DNA of 32,803 nucleotides from QHXN01 sp032162705 (GTDB lineage Bacteria > Acidobacteriota > Blastocatellia > Pyrinomonadales > Pyrinomonadaceae), in NCBI GenBank assembly GCA_032162705.1, contig JAVRON010000029.1, forward strand, positions 1 to 32,803, given 5' to 3'. A program made the position numbers and the translations under genes. Below are positions 8,815 through 19,173 of this stretch, piece after piece. The notes beneath the pieces are model-generated. The model worked only from the letters and a program-made list of their open reading frames with translations, was not told the origin of the DNA and searched no databases. Every line of letters begins with the position of its first letter. The first letter of the stretch is position 1.

Positions 8815-8962
8815 CTCGTTTTCACACCGGCCCCTTCCCCGCCCTCTCCGCAAGGGCATGCGAGCGGCCAGCCTCTCTTAAAATTCCAGAACGTTTGAAT
8901 TGGCTGGAAAATAACATATGGCGCGGCGCGAAAACAATTACACTCCGAAAATCCGAGCCTCG

Positions 8963-9103
8963 CTAAGAGAGGATTTCAAAACTGCCACAGAGACACAGAG
9001 ACACAGAGATTAAGGAATGTAAGAATGTCTGACAGTTCCTTTCTTGTTCTCTGTGTCTCTGTGTCTCTGTGGCTAATCCGCCGATTTTGAAACGTGCTCT
9101 AAG
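8963..9103. repeat. Palindromic repeat element with terminal inverted repeats (E2)
   Basis: This is a second copy of the family seen at 1066-1213. The terminal arms CTAAGAGAGGATTTCAAAA (8963-8981) and ATTTTGAAACGTGCTCTAAG (9084-9103) flank inner arms made of AGACACAG octamers (about 8984-9009) and their complement (about 9048-9073). The element lies in the 421-bp divergent gap between the carboxyltransferase and HAD genes. The rest of that gap shows no certain promoter; an A/T-richer stretch at 8905-8940 is the most likely place for one. Confidence 0.85.
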
Positions 9104-9235
9104 TGACCTGGAAACCCACGACGGTTACAAAAACGCGACGAAATAAGGTAAACTTTTCACCCTGCACTAGAAGATGTCCGTAAGCACTTCGGGCCGTAAT
9201 AGACTTTCGCAAACGTGCGAGTTGGAGGACTGTAT

Positions 9236-9898
9236 TTGGCAGCCGCCGCATTCTACGACCTCGAAGGAACACTGGTGAGCACGAACCTCGTGCACACTCT
9301 CGGTTTCTACGCGCGCAACCAGCAGGGCTTGCTGCGCTCTCTGCGCAAGAGCGCGACGACGCTCGTCAGCATTCCACTCTTCGCCGTCGCAGATTCCTAC
9401 AGCCGGATGGTCTTCAACGACATCTTCTTCCGTCGCTATAAGGGAGAGTCGGAAGACCGCCTGCGCTTCTTTGCCGGAGACTTGTTCGAGCGCGTCCTGA
9501 AGCCCGCGGTCTTTCCCGGCGCGAAGGAGTTGATACAGAAGTCGCGCAGCCTCGGACTCCGACAAATCTGCGTCACCGGCGCGCTCGACTTCTCCGTCGC
9601 GCCTTTGATGGAATATCTCGGCGTCGATGACTTCGTCGCCAACCGCCTTGAGTTCGTCAACGGCGTCGCCACGGGCCGACTGCTTCCGCCCGTCCTGGCC
9701 TCGGCGACAAAGGCTTCGTGGATTCGCACCTACGCCGAGCGCGAGGGCATCAACCTGAACGAGTCCTACGCCTACAGCGACAGCATGAGCGACCTGCCGA
9801 TGCTCTCCATCGTCGGCCACCCGGCTGCCGTCAACCCGGACATGCGCCTCCGCCAGACGGCGCTACACCACGATTGGCCGATACTGAATTTGAAGTGA
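9236..9898 (+). CDS. HAD-superfamily (subclass IB-like) hydrolase with DxE motif
   Basis: A 220-residue HAD protein. The TTG at 9236 is chosen because GGAGG (9224-9228) stands seven bases upstream and it gives the canonical short N-terminus before motif I. Motif I is Asp8-Leu-Glu10-Gly-Thr: the nucleophile Asp8 is present, but the usual second aspartate, the acid/base, is glutamate. Motif II is VTGA (about 117-120), motif III includes Lys159 and motif IV is Asp182-Ser-Met-Ser-Asp186. The cap insertion of about 80 residues and the overall length fit subclass IB phosphatases, such as phosphoserine- or phosphatidylglycerophosphate-phosphatase-like enzymes. It opens the rightward lipid gene series, so a lipid-phosphate substrate is plausible. 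The TGA stop (9896-9898) is already part of the adjacent heptamer repeat. Confidence 0.88.
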   Translation: MAAAAFYDLEGTLVSTNLVHTLGFYARNQQGLLRSLRKSATTLVSIPLFAVADSYSRMVFNDIFFRRYKGESEDRLRFFAGDLFERVLKPAVFPGAKELIQKSRSLGLRQICVTGALDFSVAPLMEYLGVDDFVANRLEFVNGVATGRLLPPVLASATKASWIRTYAEREGINLNESYAYSDSMSDLPMLSIVGHPAAVNPDMRLRQTALHHDWPILNLK

Positions 9899-9974
9899 TG
9901 AGTGATAAGTGATGAGTGATAAGATGCTCCCGCTCTTCTTAATCACTTATCACTTATCACTTATCACTCATCAC
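9895..9974. repeat. Inverted 7-bp tandem repeat, GTGATGA/GTGATAA family
   Basis: The left arm (9895-9922) alternates GTGATGA and GTGATAA, two of each. The right arm (9940-9974) is TAATCAC, TTATCAC three times and TCATCAC. The first heptamer contains the HAD stop codon, and the last ends six bases before the ATG of the next gene. The element thus fills the gap completely and leaves no recognisable ribosome binding site for the downstream start. Confidence 0.92.
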
Positions 9975-9980
9975 TAAACA

Positions 9981-11579
<1,599 letters not shown>

Positions 11580-11605
11580 AATGTCGGCACTGAAGAGGTG
11601 AATCA

Positions 11606-12184
11606 ATGAGCACGACGACACGCCTGATTACCGCCGACGAATTGGAGGAGATGCCCCATCGTGACGAGCACGGCAACGACTGCCGTCTGAAGTTAATCAG
11701 GGGAGAGCTGAAAGTAATATCTCCGACCAAGCCCATTCACGGCATTGTCTGTGCCCGCGTAACCATTAAACTGGGTAGTTTTGTAGCAGACAATGATTTA
11801 GGCGAAACCTTTGGGGCGGAGACAGGCTTTGTCGTCGAGCACGACCCTGACACGGTTTTAGGTGCGGACGGGGCTTTCGTCAGCCATAAGCGTTTAGCTG
11901 CTGTTGCGAATTTCGACAAGTTTTTTCCGTTTGCCCCTGACCTCGCCATTGAGGTCTTGAGTCCGAGCAACACGGTCAGAGAGATTAATGAGAAGATTGC
12001 CTTCTACTTCGCCGCTGGCTCACTGGCCGTCTGGGTTTTCAATCCCAAGAAACGCACCGCAGCCGTTTATACCTCGCCGTCTGAGGCCCGCATTTTGAAC
12101 GAGCAGGACACACTTGAAGGCGGCGACGTTCTGCCGGGATTCAAGCTTGAGCTTTCAAAGCTGTTCGCCAATTTAAAGTGGTGA
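11606..12184 (+). CDS. Uma2 family (DUF820) putative restriction-fold protein
   Basis: A 192-residue Uma2/DUF820 protein with a PD-(D/E)xK nuclease-like core. The likely catalytic part is APDLAIEVLSPSN (Asp112, Glu116), with Lys130 in REINEKIAFY and the closing strand VWVFNPKKRTAAVY. These proteins are multiplied in Cyanobacteria, Chloroflexi and some Acidobacteriota; their function is unproven. A good ribosome binding site (GAGGTG) stands before the ATG. The coding sequence is clearly A/T-richer than its neighbours and sits between two lipid genes, three bases before the next start, so it appears to be an insertion that became part of the transcript. Confidence 0.88.
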   Translation: MSTTTRLITADELEEMPHRDEHGNDCRLKLIRGELKVISPTKPIHGIVCARVTIKLGSFVADNDLGETFGAETGFVVEHDPDTVLGADGAFVSHKRLAAVANFDKFFPFAPDLAIEVLSPSNTVREINEKIAFYFAAGSLAVWVFNPKKRTAAVYTSPSEARILNEQDTLEGGDVLPGFKLELSKLFANLKW

Positions 12185-12187
12185 GAT

Positions 12188-15100
12188 GTGGCTTCGACTG
12201 TTGAAAAGATGAAATTATCGCCGACAGAAATCTATAACGGCCGGAACGTCTTCATCATCGGCGCGACCGGGTTCGTCGGGAAGGTCGCGCTGTCGATGCT
12301 GCTCGACCGCTTCCCCGGCGTGGGGCGCGTCTATGTGACGGTGCGCGCACGCTCGAAGGAGGAGAGTGAGACGCGGTTCTGGAACAACGTCATCACTGCG
12401 CCGCCCTTCGACCCTTTGCGCGAGCGGTATGGTGCGGCCTTCGAGGACTTCATCCGCGACAAGGTGCGTCTCGTCAACGGCGACATCAGCGAAGAGAACT
12501 TAGGCTTCACCGAAGAAGAAGCGCAGGCGGTCGCCGCAGACATCGACGTGCTTATCAACAGCGCGGGCAACGTCACCTTCAACCCGCCGCTTGAGAGCGC
12601 GCTGCGCACCAATGTCGTCGGCACGCAGAACGTCATCAAGTTCGTCAAAAGGATGAAGCGTCCGGCGCTCGTCCACATCTCGACCTGCTTCGTCGCAGGC
12701 ATACGCTCGGGGCCCGTCTGGGAGAGCGACCCTGTGCTGGGCTACTTCCCGCGCAAGGATGAACTCGTCGGCGTCGAGTTCAACGCCGAGCAGGAGATAC
12801 GCGATTGCGCGCGTCTGGCCGAGCGCGTGCGTGAAGAGGCGCGAGACGCGTTGCAGGTCGCACGCTTCCGCGAGCTTGCGCGCAAGCGCCTGACGGAAGA
12901 GGGGCGCGACCCCGACGACCTCGACGCGATGGGACTCGCCGTCGCACGCGAGCGCAAGTTGTGGACGCGCGAGCGCCTGACGGAACTCGGCACAGGGCGC
13001 GCGACCTTCTGGGGCTGGCCCAACATCTACACCTACACCAAGAGCCTCGGCGAGCAACTGGTCGCCGCCGAGACGGGCATCTGCCGCGCCATCGTCCGCC
13101 CCTCAATCGTCGAGTCGGCCAAAGACTTTCCCTTCCCCGGCTGGAACGAGGGCTTCACGACGACCGCGCCGCTCATCTTCATCGCGCTCAAAGGTCAGCA
13201 GCAGATTCCCGTCAACGACAAGCTCATCCTCGACATCACGCCGGTCGATCAGGTCGCCGCCGTCATGCTCGCCGTCGCAGCCGAAGCGTTGGAGCGCGAG
13301 CCGCGTCTCGTCTACCAGGCCGCCACGGGCGACACCAACCCGAATACGATGGAGCGCATCGTCAGTCTCGTCGGCCTTTACAAGCGTAGACAGTTTCAGG
13401 AGAAGGACACAGGTTTCAAACTCCTCAACGAGATCGCCGCGCGGATGGAGACGAAGCCCGTCACGCCCGCGCGCTTCGACGCGTTGTCAACGCCGATGGT
13501 CAACGCGGCGGCCCGGCGCGCTTCGTCCCTGCTCGACCGCGTGCGCCCGCGTTGGGGCGGGGGCCGCATCACAGACATCGTTGACCGCGCGAAGTCCACG
13601 GTCGAGCGCGTCGAAGAGGTGACGCGCGAAACCAAAGAAGCGTTCGACATGTTCCGCCCCTTCATGATCGAGAACGCATACATCTTCCGCGCCGATAACG
13701 TGCGGTCGCTCTTCGCGCAGGTACGCGAGGACGAACAGCAACTCCTCAAGTGGAACCCCGAGACGTTCGACTGGTACGACTACTGGATGACGTGCCACTT
13801 CCCCGGACTCAAGAAGTGGGTCTTCCCCAAGCTCGAAGAGGACATGCGCGCGCAACCGAAGCGTGTCTACACCTATCGCGACCTGCTCGAACTCTTCGAG
13901 ACTTCTGCCAAGCGCTTCTCCACACGCGTCGCCATGCGTATCGAGCGCGACGGTGAGCGCGAGCAATACACATACGCAGATATTCAGGAGCTTGCGACGC
14001 GCGCCGCCGCCTTCCTCGCCTCCGTCGGCGTCAAGCCCGCCGACCGCGTCCTCTTGGTCAGCCACAACGCGCCCGAGTGGGGCATCAGCTACTTCGGCGT
14101 CCTGAAGGCGGGCGCGACGTGTGTGCCCGTCGATCCGGAGAGTCAGACCGAAGAGCTTGTCAACTTCGCGCGCGCGAGCGGAGCGACCGGCATCATCCTC
14201 GGCGAGCGTGCGGACGAGAGTCGTCCAGACCTCGAAGAGAAGCTGCGGGAGGCCGGTCTCGACGCGCGTCTGTGGCGCTACGCGGAAGTTTTCAAGCTGA
14301 CCGACGAGCAGACGGAAGACGCGCGCATCGCACTCCTTCCCGCCAGGGTTTCGCCGAACACGGTCGCCTCGCTCATCTTCACTTCGGGTACGACGGGGCA
14401 GCCCAAAGGCGTCATGCTCTCGCACAAGAACCTGACAAATATGGTGTCGATGCTCTCCTCCGTCTTCGAGATGGACACGGGCGACGGAATCCTGTCGGTG
14501 CTCCCGCTCTACCACACGTTTGAATTCTCGACCGGCTTTCTGACGCCCCTGAGCCGCGGCACGCAGATCACATACCTGCCGGAGCTGAACAGCGAAGAGC
14601 TTGCGCGCGCCATCAAGAGCGGCCACGTCACGGGCATGGTCGGCGTGCCCGCGCTGTGGGAGCTGCTCCACCGACGCATCATGACGCGCCTGCGCGAGCG
14701 TGGCGAGTGGGTCGGCAATGTCGCCGAGCTGATGATGAGATTCAACAGCCACCTGCGAGACAAGACGCCGCTCAACCTCGGCTCAATCGTCTTCCGACCC
14801 ATTCACACGGGCCTCGGCGGGCAGATACGTTATCTGATTAGCGGCGGCTCGGCCCTCAATGAAAAGATCAAGCGCGACATGCACGGCCTCGGCTTTACCA
14901 TTCTCGAAGGCTACGGGTTGACGGAAGCCTCGCCCGTGCTGACCGTGACGCGCCCGCAGAACGCTCTGGACGCGGCGAGCGTCGGCAAGCCCCTGCCCGG
15001 CGTCGAAGTCCGCATCAGCGACCCGGACGCCGCGGGCATCGGCGAGGTCATCGCGCGGGGCCCCAACGTCATGCTCGGCTACTATCTGAACGAGCAGGCC

Positions 15101-16639
15101 ACGCAGTCGGCCGTCATCGGGCGCTGGCTGCACACCGGCGATCTGGGTCGGATCGACGAGTCGGGCAATCTCTATCTCGTCGGTCGCTCGAAAGAGATCA
15201 TCGTCGATACGAACGGCAAGAACGTCTATCCGGACGAGATCGAGGAGACGTACAAAGACTCGCCCTACATCAAGGAGCTTGGCGTCGTGGGCTTGCCCGA
15301 CGGCATCGGCGAGAAGGTCGCGTGTCTGGTCGTGCCCGACTACGACTCCGACATCAGCCTCCAGCGCGAAGAGGTGCATCGACGCGTCGAGAATCATTTC
15401 CGCGAAATCTCCTCGACGCTCCCCTTCTACAAGCGCGTCAAGGCGCTCTACTTCACCGAAGCGGAACTCCCGCGCACGGGTACGCGCAAGGTGAAGCGGC
15501 GCGAGGTCGTCCGTCTCATCCAGTCGCTCGAAGAGTCGAAGCGCGCAGGGATAACCGAGAAGACAGCGCCGCGCGAGCAGCACCACGACGCGGACTGGCT
15601 GCTCGGCCTTGTCTCGCAAGTCTCCGCGCGGCCCCGCGCGCAGGTCTCTCTCGACTCGCGTTTGGCCGAACTCGGCTTCGACAGTCTCATGTTCGTCGAG
15701 CTGGCGACGGCCATCGAGGCGGCGGGCGGAGCCATCGTCTCGCCCGACACTTTGAACGAAGTCGTCGATGTCCGGGAGCTTTACTCCGTGGTCAGGCGGC
15801 GCGAGACTGCGACCGCGAAGCGCGCGGCAGAGGCGCGTGCCGACGAGGACGCGCGTCAGGCCGACAAGGAAATCTACGTCCCTTCGTTTGTCCGCGCGCT
15901 CGGCAATCGAGGCATCGACGTGGTGCAGCGACGCTTCTACGAGAACGTCCTGCGCGCGCACGTCGAGGGTCAGTCGAACATTCCGACGCACACCAACTTC
16001 ATCGCGGCCACGAACCACGCCTCGCATCTCGACACGGGACTCATCAAGTACGCGCTCGGCGAGTACGGGCGAGACATGGTGGCGCTCGCCGCCGCCGACT
16101 ACTTCTTCGATAACAAGTACAAGCGCGCCTACATGAACAACTTCACGAACGTCGTTCCCATCGAGCGTTCGGGGTCGCTTCGCCAATCGCTTCGCCACGC
16201 GCGCTCGTTCCTTGAGCGCGGCTACACGGCGCTCATCTTCCCCGAAGGCACACGCTCGATGACGGGCGAGATCACCGACTTCAAGTCGGGCTTCGCCTAC
16301 CTCGCCTTAAACACGCGCACGGGAATCCTGCCCGCGTATCTTTGGGGCACATACGAGGCTTTCCCCAAAGGCTCGACCGTGCTGAAGGGGCGCGAGGTCG
16401 GCGCGCGTATCGGTCGCTTCCTTCCCATCGAAGAACTCGAAGAGGTGACGAAGGGCATGCCGCGCGCCGAAGCCTATCGCCTCGTCGCCGCGCTCGTCCG
16501 CCACGAGATCGAGAACCTGCGCGACGGCACGCGCCACGCCTTCGATGCCACGGCCTTGCGCCGCCGCTGGAAGGCCGAGCGCCGCCACGCCGGAGAAGAG
16601 ACGCACGACGAGGGCGAGCTTGCGACGACGGGAGACTGA
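12188..16639 (+). CDS. Multidomain fatty acyl reductase / AMP-ligase / carrier / PlsC acyltransferase (ElbD-like)
   Basis: A 1483-residue, four-module enzyme. (1) Fatty acyl reductase of the NAD_binding_4 type, residues about 15-420: GATGFVG at 25-31 for NAD(P)H and YTYTK at about 280-284 as active site, followed by a FAR_C-like helical linker to about 555. (2) Acyl-AMP ligase, about 560-1125: TSGTTGQPKG at 732-741, GYGLTEASP at 908-916, GRWLHTGDLG at 978-987, and Lys1101 in GTRKVKR as probable catalytic lysine. (3) Phosphopantetheine carrier, about 1135-1200, with GFDSL and Ser1166. (4) PlsC acyltransferase, about 1230-1440: His1277 and Asp1282 (HxxxxD) and FPEGTR at 1351-1356. This order would activate a fatty acid, load it on the carrier, reduce it to aldehyde or alcohol and acylate a glycerol phosphate. 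The layout agrees with what I remember of ElbD from myxobacterial ether-lipid synthesis. GTG 12188 is chosen for its GGTGAG and three-base spacing; ATG 12209 is possible. Confidence 0.9.
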   Translation: MASTVEKMKLSPTEIYNGRNVFIIGATGFVGKVALSMLLDRFPGVGRVYVTVRARSKEESETRFWNNVITAPPFDPLRERYGAAFEDFIRDKVRLVNGDISEENLGFTEEEAQAVAADIDVLINSAGNVTFNPPLESALRTNVVGTQNVIKFVKRMKRPALVHISTCFVAGIRSGPVWESDPVLGYFPRKDELVGVEFNAEQEIRDCARLAERVREEARDALQVARFRELARKRLTEEGRDPDDLDAMGLAVARERKLWTRERLTELGTGRATFWGWPNIYTYTKSLGEQLVAAETGICRAIVRPSIVESAKDFPFPGWNEGFTTTAPLIFIALKGQQQIPVNDKLILDITPVDQVAAVMLAVAAEALEREPRLVYQAATGDTNPNTMERIVSLVGLYKRRQFQEKDTGFKLLNEIAARMETKPVTPARFDALSTPMVNAAARRASSLLDRVRPRWGGGRITDIVDRAKSTVERVEEVTRETKEAFDMFRPFMIENAYIFRADNVRSLFAQVREDEQQLLKWNPETFDWYDYWMTCHFPGLKKWVFPKLEEDMRAQPKRVYTYRDLLELFETSAKRFSTRVAMRIERDGEREQYTYADIQELATRAAAFLASVGVKPADRVLLVSHNAPEWGISYFGVLKAGATCVPVDPESQTEELVNFARASGATGIILGERADESRPDLEEKLREAGLDARLWRYAEVFKLTDEQTEDARIALLPARVSPNTVASLIFTSGTTGQPKGVMLSHKNLTNMVSMLSSVFEMDTGDGILSVLPLYHTFEFSTGFLTPLSRGTQITYLPELNSEELARAIKSGHVTGMVGVPALWELLHRRIMTRLRERGEWVGNVAELMMRFNSHLRDKTPLNLGSIVFRPIHTGLGGQIRYLISGGSALNEKIKRDMHGLGFTILEGYGLTEASPVLTVTRPQNALDAASVGKPLPGVEVRISDPDAAGIGEVIARGPNVMLGYYLNEQATQSAVIGRWLHTGDLGRIDESGNLYLVGRSKEIIVDTNGKNVYPDEIEETYKDSPYIKELGVVGLPDGIGEKVACLVVPDYDSDISLQREEVHRRVENHFREISSTLPFYKRVKALYFTEAELPRTGTRKVKRREVVRLIQSLEESKRAGITEKTAPREQHHDADWLLGLVSQVSARPRAQVSLDSRLAELGFDSLMFVELATAIEAAGGAIVSPDTLNEVVDVRELYSVVRRRETATAKRAAEARADEDARQADKEIYVPSFVRALGNRGIDVVQRRFYENVLRAHVEGQSNIPTHTNFIAATNHASHLDTGLIKYALGEYGRDMVALAAADYFFDNKYKRAYMNNFTNVVPIERSGSLRQSLRHARSFLERGYTALIFPEGTRSMTGEITDFKSGFAYLALNTRTGILPAYLWGTYEAFPKGSTVLKGREVGARIGRFLPIEELEEVTKGMPRAEAYRLVAALVRHEIENLRDGTRHAFDATALRRRWKAERRHAGEETHDEGELATTGD

Positions 16640-16670
16640 GAGAAGCATTTAAGAATAAAGGCAGGGTTTT

Positions 16671-16913
16671 AGCCCCGTCAGGGGCGACAGAATGTAGCCC
16701 ACGGCGTGAGCCGTGGGAACAAAGCAACAATAGAGGGTTGAAGCCCCAGAGGGGCGAAAGAAATTCGATTCACAACGACTTGCAAGCTTGACTATCTTTC
16801 GCCCCTACGGGGCTATTCAACTCTCCTACTGCTTGTCCCACGGCTGACGCCGTGAGCTACATTCTTCCGCCGCCTCCGGCGGCTGGCTTTTAACTCATCA
16901 TTCGTCATTCTTC
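16671..16913. repeat. Composite GC-rich hairpin repeats with terminal heptamers
   Basis: This fills most of the 278-bp gap between the megaenzyme and the SDR gene. Components are AGCCCC..GGGGCG (16671-16686), the ACGGC..GCCGT hairpin (16695-16718), the pair at 16740-16760 and 16796-16818 that forms a long stem around a 35-base loop, a second ACGGC..GCCGT copy (16837-16866) inverted to the first, and CCGCCGCCTCCGGCGG (16868-16883). At the right end are ACTCATC, ATTCGTC, ATTCTTC (16893-16913), again with a 7-bp period. The same modules recur at 25955-26172. Confidence 0.85.
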
Positions 16914-16917
16914 TTAT

Positions 16918-18027
16918 ATGGCTACGACGAAAAAAAGCACCACCAAGAAGGGCGCAACAAAGTTGAAGAAGGCCGAGGGCGTGGCAAAGACCGCCGCGCT
17001 CGCGAAGGTGAAGCGGCCCGTCACGCTCGTCACGGGGGGCACGGGCTTTCTCGGCTCGCACCTCGTCAGGCTTCTGGTCGAAGAGGGCGTGAAGCCTTTG
17101 CGCGTCCTCTCGACTTCCGTGCCCGTCTGGCTCGAAGAGCTTGGAGTCGAGTCGTTCAAAGGCTCAATCACTTCGCCTGAGGATGTGGCACGCGCGGTCG
17201 AAGGCGTCGCGGGGATTTACCACCTCGCGGGACGCGTCTCGCGCGAGCGCGAAGGCTCGCACGAGATGTACAAGCTGCACGTAGACGGCACGCGCCTTCT
17301 GTGTGAGGCGGCGCGCGAGGCGGGCGTGGGGTCAATCGTGCTGGCCTCGACGAGCGGGACAATCGCCGTGACGGACGCGGGCGACGTAGCGCCGGATGAG
17401 GATTGGCCGACGCCGCTCGACATCATCTCGCGCTGGCCCTACTACGCGAGCAAGGTCTATCAGGAGCGCGTCGCGCTGGAGAATTTCTCGGGCAAGGGCC
17501 GCCGTCTCGTCATCATGAACCCGAGCCTCCTGCTGGGCCCCGGCGACGAACGCCTTAGCTCGACCAAAGTTGTGCTCGACTTTCTCGCGCGCAAAATCCC
17601 GACGGTGCCCAAAGGCGGTTTGAGCTTCGTCGATGCGCGCGACGCCGCACGAGCTTTCCACGTCGCGATGCAGAAGGGTGAGCACGGCGAGCGTTATCTG
17701 CTCGGCGCGGCCAACTGGACTTTCGAGAAATTCTTTGGCCGTCTTGAGCGCATCACGAAAGTTCCCGCGCCCTTCCTCTCGCTCCCCTCAAGGCTCACGC
17801 TTGCGGGCGCGCGGGGCTTAAGTTCGCTTTACCGGCACTGGAAGCTCGCCCCTCCGGTCGAGCCTGCCGAGATCGAGATGGCTCAATATTTCTGGTATCT
17901 CGATTCGTCGAAGGCCACGCGCGAACTCGGCTTCACGACGCGCGACCCACAGGAGACGCTGCTCGATACTGTGTCTTACGTTCGGGAGAACTTTCTCGGC
18001 AACGCCGCCTTCCGCAGTGTTGGTTGA
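16918..18027 (+). CDS. NAD-dependent epimerase/dehydratase (extended SDR) with Lys-rich N-terminus
   Basis: A 369-residue extended short-chain dehydrogenase. The Rossmann motif is GGTGFLG at 40-46, the active site is WPYYASK (about 177-183), and NPSLLLGPGD and FVDARDAARA are typical of the dihydroflavonol-reductase and HpnA-like branch. The first 33 residues (many Lys, Ala and Thr) form an unusual basic tail before the fold. The only good start is the ATG at 16918, directly after the repeat tract. It follows the ElbD-like gene on the same strand and probably reduces or epimerises an intermediate of the same lipid pathway; the substrate is unknown. Confidence 0.88.
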   Translation: MATTKKSTTKKGATKLKKAEGVAKTAALAKVKRPVTLVTGGTGFLGSHLVRLLVEEGVKPLRVLSTSVPVWLEELGVESFKGSITSPEDVARAVEGVAGIYHLAGRVSREREGSHEMYKLHVDGTRLLCEAAREAGVGSIVLASTSGTIAVTDAGDVAPDEDWPTPLDIISRWPYYASKVYQERVALENFSGKGRRLVIMNPSLLLGPGDERLSSTKVVLDFLARKIPTVPKGGLSFVDARDAARAFHVAMQKGEHGERYLLGAANWTFEKFFGRLERITKVPAPFLSLPSRLTLAGARGLSSLYRHWKLAPPVEPAEIEMAQYFWYLDSSKATRELGFTTRDPQETLLDTVSYVRENFLGNAAFRSVG

Positions 18028-18081
18028 GTCGTTCGATGGGACTGTTGCATTCTCACTTGAGTGTAGCGGAAGTATAATTCA

Positions 18082-18163
18082 CCACAGAGACACAGAGGAC
18101 ACAGAGATGGCACGGAGAGTTGAATCCCTCCGTGCCATCTCTGTGTCCTCTGTGTCTCTGTGG
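18082..18163. repeat. Perfect 36-bp inverted repeat of CACAGAGA type (E3)
   Basis: The arm at 18082-18117 is the exact reverse complement of 18128-18163, with a 10-base loop between. The arms contain CACAGAGA-type units followed by TGGCACGGAG. The TTTCAAAA terminal repeats seen at 1066-1213 and 8963-9103 are absent. It lies between two convergent genes (SDR stop 18027, lipid kinase stop 18228) and could serve as a bidirectional transcription end, though no T-tract follows. Confidence 0.92.
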
Positions 18164-18227
18164 TAAAGCGCGCCTGCCCTTAAGCTCAAGAGACAAGTAC
18201 GATAAGATCGACGGCAAGCTACTCTTC

Positions 18228-19169
18228 TTACGGACAGCGGACGCGCAAACGTCCGGGCAGGATTTCAAACTCGGCGGGCAGACGACCGACCAACTCACCA
18301 TCAACTTCAAGCTTAACCACTTCACCCGACGCAGGCTCTGCCCCGACGCGGCGCGCTCGCGCATGTCGAACGTCCTGCATGCCGAGGTGTGTGCCGAGGT
18401 AGACGCGATAGGAGTTGGCGAGAATCGAGAGCGTGCTCATGTCGCCGACCGCGACCACGTCGAAGAGTCCGTCGTTCATCTTCGCAGTCGGCGCGATCTT
18501 CATCCCGCCGCCGAAGTAGCGCGCGTTCGCCACGCAGAAGTTCGTGACCGTGAGTCGCGACTCTCGTCCACCGTCGAGACGGACTCGCACCTCCGGCTTC
18601 TCGAACGCGAGCGTGGCCTGCAAGGCCGCGGCGGCGAACGAGAGACGGCCTCCGAGCAGGCGAGCCGCGCCCGCGGGCAGCCCTTCGCGCGCCTTCACGC
18701 GCTTGATGACATCGCCGCCCATGCCGAACGAGGCGACGTTGACAAAGAACCTCGACTGCTCTTCCCCGCGCTCATCCGTGAAGGTGACGCGGCCCGCGTC
18801 CAACACGCGCGTCGAGCCTTCGCGTAAGTGTCGCGCGGCGTCTGCGTGTCGCAAGGGGACTTCGAGCGTGCGCCGGAAGTCGCCGCCCGTGCCGCTCGGG
18901 AGCACGCCGAGTTCTGTGTCCGCGCCCGAGCGCAGGATGCCGTTCGCGACCTCTGAGATGGTTCCGTCGCCGCCGCAGGCAATGATAAGGCGTCGGCCCG
19001 CTGCGGCCTCGCGCTCCGCAATCTCGGACGCCTCACCATTCCTCTCAGTGAACGCGACGGCGAACGCGCCGAAGTGACGAGCCACGTCGCTCGCCAGTTT
19101 GGGCCAAGCCCTTCCCGTCGCGCCGCCAGCCGACGCTGGATTGACGATGATGAGAGGCGTTGATGACAT
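18228..19169 (-). CDS. Diacylglycerol kinase-like lipid kinase (DAGK catalytic domain)
   Basis: A 313-residue lipid kinase of the DAGK/YegS/sphingosine kinase family. The nucleotide-binding glycine motif is CGGDGT (GGDGT at 66-70), preceded by IVNPASAGG (8-16) and followed by GVLPSGTGGDFRRTL. The C-terminal domain has RYFGGGMKIAPTAKMNDGLFDVV, normal for the family. It phosphorylates a lipid hydroxyl such as diacylglycerol with ATP. The ATG at 19169 is preferred over an in-frame TTG at 19196 that lies in the heptamer repeat. The entire upstream region is that repeat and shows no Shine-Dalgarno. The PlsC acyltransferase gene lies 51 bases upstream on the same strand, so the pair is probably co-transcribed. 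Confidence 0.92.
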   Translation of the reverse strand: MSSTPLIIVNPASAGGATGRAWPKLASDVARHFGAFAVAFTERNGEASEIAEREAAAGRRLIIACGGDGTISEVANGILRSGADTELGVLPSGTGGDFRRTLEVPLRHADAARHLREGSTRVLDAGRVTFTDERGEEQSRFFVNVASFGMGGDVIKRVKAREGLPAGAARLLGGRLSFAAAALQATLAFEKPEVRVRLDGGRESRLTVTNFCVANARYFGGGMKIAPTAKMNDGLFDVVAVGDMSTLSILANSYRVYLGTHLGMQDVRHARARRVGAEPASGEVVKLEVDGELVGRLPAEFEILPGRLRVRCP

Positions 19170-19173
19170 GTCG

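Noticed and set aside
14783..16198. A 471-codon open frame on the minus strand, opposite the ElbD-like gene
   Set aside because: It mirrors a high-GC gene with strong third-position bias and shows no domain; the plus-strand frame carries clear ligase, carrier and acyltransferase motifs.
12188..16639. Annotation as a polyketide synthase or nonribosomal peptide synthetase
   Set aside because: There is no ketosynthase or condensation domain; the ligase, carrier, reductase and PlsC set fits lipid synthesis better.
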